NCBI GenBank assembly: GCA_963717155.1
Contig: OY970326.1
Coordinates: 4,092,001 to 4,156,000 of the forward strand
From: G963717155 sp963717155
GTDB taxonomy: Bacteria; Actinomycetota; Thermoleophilia; Gaiellales; JALYLC01
Direction of reading: 5' to 3'
DNA length: 64,000 nt
This document shows positions 59,990 through 64,000 of this stretch, piece after piece. The position numbers were made by a program, and so were the translations under genes. The notes beneath the pieces were generated by a model. That model was not told the origin of the DNA and did not search any database. It saw only the letters and a program-made list of their open reading frames with translations. Numbering within the stretch: the stretch's first letter is position 1; each line of letters starts with the position of its first letter.

Positions 59990-61587
59990 GCTGCCGCGAG
60001 CAGCGCCACGTTCGAGACGGACGCGGACCACGCCCCGGGCTGGCCCGTCAGCTTCGTGATCCAGAGCAGGAAATAGCGCGCGGGTGGGCTCTGGATGACC
60101 ACCTTGCGTGACGCACCGGCCATCGTGAACGACGACGACGCGGCGGACCAGCCGGTGAGGTCGCTCGGGATCGCCGCCGCCCGTGTCGAGAACACGCGCG
60201 CCTGCCAGCCGGGCTGCGAGGTCGAGATGCGCAGCGCGCGGGCCGAGACGGCTCGCCCCGCGTCGAGCACGAGCCCGACGCCCTGCTTGCCTGCCAGGTC
60301 GTTCACCTGGCCCTTGTAGGTCTCGGTGCGCCAGGCCGTCGCCGGATTCCCATCGATGACTCTCGGCGCCAGGTACTCGCTCTCCGAGCCGTCGCCCTGC
60401 GGGTCGTAGCTCGTGGCGTCGATCAGCTTGACGGGCGTGAGGGTCGGAATCACCGCGGTCGACGCCGACGTGCCGACGGGCTGGGTCGTCGGCCCCGTCG
60501 TGTGCGCCGTGGTCGCTGACGCGTCGCTCGAGCCCCCGACGTGGATGAGGTAGGCGGCGATCAGGCCGCCCGCCGCCAGGACCGCGATCAGCAGCGCGAC
60601 CGAGGCGATCCGGAGCCCGCGCCTCCGCTCGCCGGGGATCAACGGCAGGTCATCGAGCGCGGACACACGCGGGAGCGGCGCCGCCACCGGTGAGACCGGT
60701 ACCGGAGCGAGCGGGCGGACGGGGAGCGGCTTCGGGTCGATCTCGTCGATGTCCGGCGAGTTCTCGTGCAGCTCGGCGGCGAGGTTCCCGAGGTCGTCGC
60801 GCATCGCCCCGGCATCGGGGTAGCGGTCGTCGGGGCGCTTCGCGAGCGCGCGACGCACGATCTCGTCGAGCCGCTCGGGCACCTCGGGACGCACGTCGCG
60901 GACGCTCGGGATCGGCGCGTGGGCGTGCAGGCGCGCTGTCTCCACGTAGCTGTCGGAGTGGTAGGGCACCTCACCGCAGAGCGCGTGGTACAGCACCACC
61001 CCGAGCGCGTAGCAGTCGGCTCGGGCATCGGGCGGGTCGCCCGCCGCCTGCTCCGGGGCAAGGTAGTCACCCGTCCCCAGCACCCGGCCCTCGATCGTGA
61101 GTCCCGGTTGCTCGAGGACGCGCGCGATGCCGAAGTCGGTCAGCTTGGGCTGCCCGTCCGGCGTCAGCAGGATGTTGTGCGGCTTCACGTCGCGGTGGAT
61201 GACGCCGCGGGCGTGCGCGTAGGCGAGGGCGTCGGCGACCTGCTCGCCGATCTGGAGGACGTCGTCGAGCGGCAGCCGCCCCGCGTCCGCGATCCGCTCG
61301 CGCAGGTCGCGTCCGCGCACGTACTCGAAGACGATGAAGGGGCGGCCGTGGTCGTCTCCGCGGTCGATCACCGTCACGATCCCGGGGTGCGTCAGGCTCG
61401 CGAGCGTGCGCGCCTCGCGCTCGAAGCGCTCGACGGCCTCGGCGCTCTCGAGGCGGCGGATGTGCAGCATCTTGACCGCCACGTCGCGGTCGAGCACGTC
61501 GTCGCGTGCGAGCCAGACCGCGGACATCCCGCCGCGGCCGAGGAGCCGCGTTACGCGATAGCGCCCGGACAGGACATCCCCGATCAC
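59983..61587 (-). CDS. Serine/threonine kinase with extracellular discoidin-like domain
   Basis: A 534-residue receptor kinase. The kinase domain (about 8-270) has LGRGGMSAVWLARDD, VAVKMLHI with Lys39, HRDVKPHNILL, DFGIARVL and LAPEQAAGD. A transmembrane helix (ASVALLIAVLAAGGLIAAYL) is near 336-355. The extracellular part, after a Thr-rich linker, is a galactose-binding/discoidin-like fold: ATSYDPQGDGSESE, VIDGNPATAWRTETYKG, GVGLVLDAG and RYFLLWITKL. The same type of domain is found at the end of mycobacterial MviN/MurJ-like proteins (recalled from family knowledge). It is convergent with ddl and starts with GTG. Reading frame is intact. Confidence 0.9.
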   Translation of the reverse strand: MIGDVLSGRYRVTRLLGRGGMSAVWLARDDVLDRDVAVKMLHIRRLESAEAVERFEREARTLASLTHPGIVTVIDRGDDHGRPFIVFEYVRGRDLRERIADAGRLPLDDVLQIGEQVADALAYAHARGVIHRDVKPHNILLTPDGQPKLTDFGIARVLEQPGLTIEGRVLGTGDYLAPEQAAGDPPDARADCYALGVVLYHALCGEVPYHSDSYVETARLHAHAPIPSVRDVRPEVPERLDEIVRRALAKRPDDRYPDAGAMRDDLGNLAAELHENSPDIDEIDPKPLPVRPLAPVPVSPVAAPLPRVSALDDLPLIPGERRRGLRIASVALLIAVLAAGGLIAAYLIHVGGSSDASATTAHTTGPTTQPVGTSASTAVIPTLTPVKLIDATSYDPQGDGSESEYLAPRVIDGNPATAWRTETYKGQVNDLAGKQGVGLVLDAGRAVSARALRISTSQPGWQARVFSTRAAAIPSDLTGWSAASSSFTMAGASRKVVIQSPPARYFLLWITKLTGQPGAWSASVSNVALLAAAQ

Positions 61588-61639
61588 GGGTGACCAATCC
61601 TACTGGCGAACTCCCGGGGTACGCCCTCGCGGGCGGTCG

Positions 61640-62044
61640 CTAGAAGTCGAACGGAACGATGTGGTCGGCCGAGAGCGCGTCGACGAAGCGCTCGATCTCG
61701 GCCTCCATGTTCTCGCGCGTCAGCTGCTCGAGCGACTCGATCAGCTGGTCGGTCGCATCGTTCAGCGCCCCGTCGTATCGCTCGACGGTCCCCTGGTCGT
61801 ACTCGGCTCGGTCGCACCACTCGCACTCCGGGCAGCGGAGCTCGAGCTCCCAGTTGCCCGACACGGCCTCGTGCCAGTCGGTCGGGTAGACGAGCTCGGA
61901 GGCGCAATCCGGACACACCTCGAGGCCCTGTCCAGGTCCGGTCGATGCGGGCGCGGTGTCGACGACGGGCTCGGCGTGGAAGTAGACGATCTCCACTGCC
62001 TTGCCACTCGGCAAGATGATCTTCTTGACTTGGAAGTCGCCCAT
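61640..62044 (-). CDS. Zinc-ribbon protein of unknown function
   Basis: About 134 residues. Two Cys pairs, VCPDCASEL and RCPECEWCDR, probably bind one zinc. The N-terminal strand segment is VKKIILPSGKAVEIVYFHAE and the C-terminal half is helical and acidic (DATDQLIESLEQLTRENMEA), ending HIVPFDF. I do not recognise a characterised family. The ATG at 62044 is preferred over 62089 because MGDFQVKKIILP gives a compact start. Reading frame is intact. Confidence 0.72.
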   Translation of the reverse strand: MGDFQVKKIILPSGKAVEIVYFHAEPVVDTAPASTGPGQGLEVCPDCASELVYPTDWHEAVSGNWELELRCPECEWCDRAEYDQGTVERYDGALNDATDQLIESLEQLTRENMEAEIERFVDALSADHIVPFDF

Positions 62045-62137
62045 CGCACAGTTGGTATCGGGCGTCGACCGCCCGCCCTTGAGTGGCACGTGATCTCCGA
62101 CCCGCCCGAGACTCCGCGCGTACGTCGCGCGAGACCC

Positions 62138-62611
62138 TCAGCCGCCGAAATCGGCGGTGACGAACGGCGCCGTCATCCCGCCGAGCGAGCCCATCGCAAC
62201 GGCGACTCCGAGCATCCGATACTCCGGCGAGAGCAGGTTCATCCGATGCCCTGGACTGGCGAGCCATGCCTGCACCGTCTGGCCCGGGCCCATTCCCGCC
62301 GCCAGATCCTCGCCCGCTACGTGGCCGTGGAACCCGAGGCGCGTCAGCCGTTGCAGGACGTTGGAGCCGTCAGGTCCCGTGTGGTCGAGCCGGCCGATTC
62401 CCGCGAGGTAGACGCTCTGGCCGCGGGCGGCCGTCGCCAGTCGCGAGTCGACGTGGAGCGGTGGCAGGCCGTTCGCCGCGCGGGCCCCGTTGATCGCCTG
62501 CACGAGGGCGCTCGTGTAGGCGCGCGTGGCGTTTGCGCTTGCTCCGGGCACGAGCGCGGCGAGCACCGCGAACGCGACGAGCAGGGATACGAGTGGTCGG
62601 CGTAGCCGCAT
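62138..62611 (-). CDS. Secreted CAP/SCP-domain protein
   Basis: A 157-residue exported protein. Signal peptide at about 1-27 (LVSLLVAFAVLAALVPGASA). The CAP domain shows QAINGARAANGLPPLHVDSR, AGIGRLDHTGPDGSNV, and WLASPGHRMNLLSPEYRMLG with the paired histidines of the CAP cavity; it ends VTADFGG. Bacterial CAP (YkwD-like) proteins are secreted and of unclear activity. The upstream region holds a perfect 12-bp palindrome at 62683. Reading frame is intact. Confidence 0.9.
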   Translation of the reverse strand: MRLRRPLVSLLVAFAVLAALVPGASANATRAYTSALVQAINGARAANGLPPLHVDSRLATAARGQSVYLAGIGRLDHTGPDGSNVLQRLTRLGFHGHVAGEDLAAGMGPGQTVQAWLASPGHRMNLLSPEYRMLGVAVAMGSLGGMTAPFVTADFGG

Positions 62612-62682
62612 CAGGTCGGGCGTCCCGGTCGGAAGGACGCGACTGCGAGCCTACACAGGTACCACGGGCCGTGTGATCACTC

Positions 62683-62694
62683 AGGAGTACTCCT
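62683..62694. promoter_or_regulatory. Palindrome in the region upstream of the CAP-domain gene
   Basis: AGGAGTACTCCT is a perfect 12-bp palindrome, 72 bp upstream of the CAP gene start. Beside it, about 62710-62735, is an unusually AT-rich patch (TTATTCTATTTAAATC). Together they resemble an operator next to a promoter for the leftward gene; no clear -35/-10 pair is claimed. Confidence 0.4.
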
Positions 62695-62770
62695 AAAGGC
62701 CCATTCCGAGGTTATTCTATTTAAATCTACTGCTCCCTTGCCAAGAACCCGCAGCGCCGAGTGAGAGGGG

Positions 62771-64000
62771 TTACGCCGCTGTCACCGGAGCGCCGGCCTC
62801 GACGATCGCGCCCTCCAGCACGCCGAGCGCCTCGTCCAGCTCGTCGTCCGTCAGGGTCAGAGGAGCCAGGTTCCGGATGACGTTCCCGTGCAGTCCGGCT
62901 CTGAGCAGGATCAGGCCACGCTGCAGCGCGAGCTCGACCGTCCGGCTCGCGAGCGCGGCATCCGGCTCTCGCGTGGCTGGGTCGCGCACGAACTCGAGCG
63001 CGAGCATGGCGCCCAGGCCTCGGACGTCGCCGATCTGCGGAACGCGGGCCTGCAGTGCGCCGAGTCGCCGTCGCATGGTCTCGCCGATCGCGCGCGCGCG
63101 ACCGCAGAGATCGAGGCGGTCGATCTCGTCGAGCACGGCGAGAGCCGCCTGGCAGGCGACCGGATTGCCGACGAACGTGCCTCCGATCGTCGAGTCGCCC
63201 GGCGCGTCCATGATCTCGGCGCGACCGAGCACTCCCGACAGCGGAAGCCCGGCGGCGATCGACTTCGCGACGCAGATGAGGTCGGGCTGCGACGCCGGAC
63301 TGCTCGATCGCGAAGAACGTCCCCGTGCGGCCGAAGCCCGACTGCACCTCGTCGGCGATCAACACGATCCCGTGCTCGTCGCACAGTGCGCGCAGTCCAC
63401 GGAGGTAGGCGGGGGGCGCTGGGATGAACCCACCCTCGCCCTGCACCGGCTCGATCACGACGCAGGCGACCTGCGAGGGATCGACCTGCGTTCGGAATGC
63501 CAGCCGGAGCGCTTCGAGAGCGTCCTCCGCGGCATCGTCTCCACGCCAGTGGTACTCGTCGGGGAACGGCACGCGGTAGACCTCGGGCGCGTACGGGCCG
63601 AAGCCCGCCTTGTACGGTCGCACCTTCGACGTCAGCGACATCGCCATCAGGGTGCGGCCGTGGAACGCGTTCGTGAACGCGAGCACGGCGGGCCGGCCGG
63701 TCGCGGCGCGCGCGATCTTGACGGCGTTCTCGACCGCCTCGGCGCCGGAGTTGAAGAACGCGGCCTTGACCGCTCCGTCGATCGGCGTCCGCTCCGCCAA
63801 TCGCTCGGCGAGCTCGACGTAGGAGTCGTACGGAACGATCGTGAAGTCGGTGTGCAGGAAGCGGTCAACCTGCGCGTGCACGCGTTCGGAGACCGCGGCG
63901 TTCGAGTGTCCGACAGCTAGGCAGCCGATGCCGCCTGCGAAGTCGAGGAAGGTGTTGCCGTCGACGTCGGTGAGCGTCGCGCCCGTGGCACTTTCCACGA
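62771..64000 (-). CDS. Class III aminotransferase (4-aminobutyrate aminotransferase-like), 5' end missing
   Basis: The start lies beyond the right edge. The PLP enzyme shows TDVDGNTFLDFAGGIGCLAVG, FNSGAEAVENAVKIARAATG, TNAFHGRTLMAMSLT, VVIEPVQGEGGFIPAP, and VLIADEVQSGFGRTG with the PLP-binding Asp. The Schiff-base Lys is in DLICVAKSIAAGLPLSG, which lies after a surplus base near 63294 (SGV to QPDLICVAK). The C-terminal domain includes STIGGTFVGNPVACQAALA and RGLGAMLALEFV. This pattern fits GabT-like enzymes, but the exact amino donor cannot be told. Confidence 0.88.

Overview
This window is the replication-origin neighbourhood of a high-GC actinobacterial chromosome, most likely from a deep-branching class such as Thermoleophilia (inference from gene content). 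The evidence is the order parB-parA-rsmG-jag-yidC-yidD-rnpA-rpmH | dnaA-dnaN-recF-dciA-gyrB-gyrA, a parS site, GTG/TTG starts, and an actinobacterial FHA-FHA-PstP-RodA-PbpA-PASTA kinase cluster. Only one tRNA (Ile) is present. No insertion sequence, prophage or CRISPR array is visible.

Layout. 1-9 kb: end of a TreT-like glycosyltransferase, an HtrA-type protease with a two-component pair, an M28-like membrane protein, moeA and a class A PBP. 9-13.8 kb: a substrate-binding lipoprotein, a HAD hydrolase, a CPBP protease, an L,D-transpeptidase, a chorismate mutase-like protein and a DUF151 nuclease. 13.8-28.4 kb: the origin block. 28.4-33.8 kb: galT, an NfeD-slipin pair and a secreted PGRP amidase. 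33.8-40.9 kb: bioD-birA, then fabZ-fabD-fabG-fabF-orf-accDA; biotin is the cofactor of acetyl-CoA carboxylase, so this is one metabolic theme. 40.9-45.6 kb: a cation exchanger, a GAF/HWE kinase with an ANTAR regulator, and PiT with its DUF47 partner. 45.7-49.4 kb: two HNH nucleases and two uncharacterised membrane proteins. 49.5-61.6 kb: three Ser/Thr kinases, FhaA/FhaB, PstP, RodA/FtsW, PbpA and Ddl, a cell-wall growth and phospho-signalling island. 61.6-64 kb: a zinc-ribbon protein, a CAP-domain protein and the 3' part of a class III aminotransferase.

A striking property of the sequence is its indel load. About twenty genes, including dnaA, recF, gyrB and yidC, are broken by roughly forty small frameshifts. 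Nearly all are repaired by removing one base, and corrected lengths then divide by three. This looks like insertion-biased sequencing error rather than biology, but it governs how the annotation must be read: coordinates below span whole repaired genes and shift positions are approximate. I found no convincing wholly new defence or mobile system. The most interesting biological leads are an E. coli-type insertion in GyrB, a Lys/Gly-repeat tail on YidC, a fused AccDA, an unrecognised small gene inside the fatty-acid operon, and a kinase whose extracellular domain resembles that of MurJ-like proteins.
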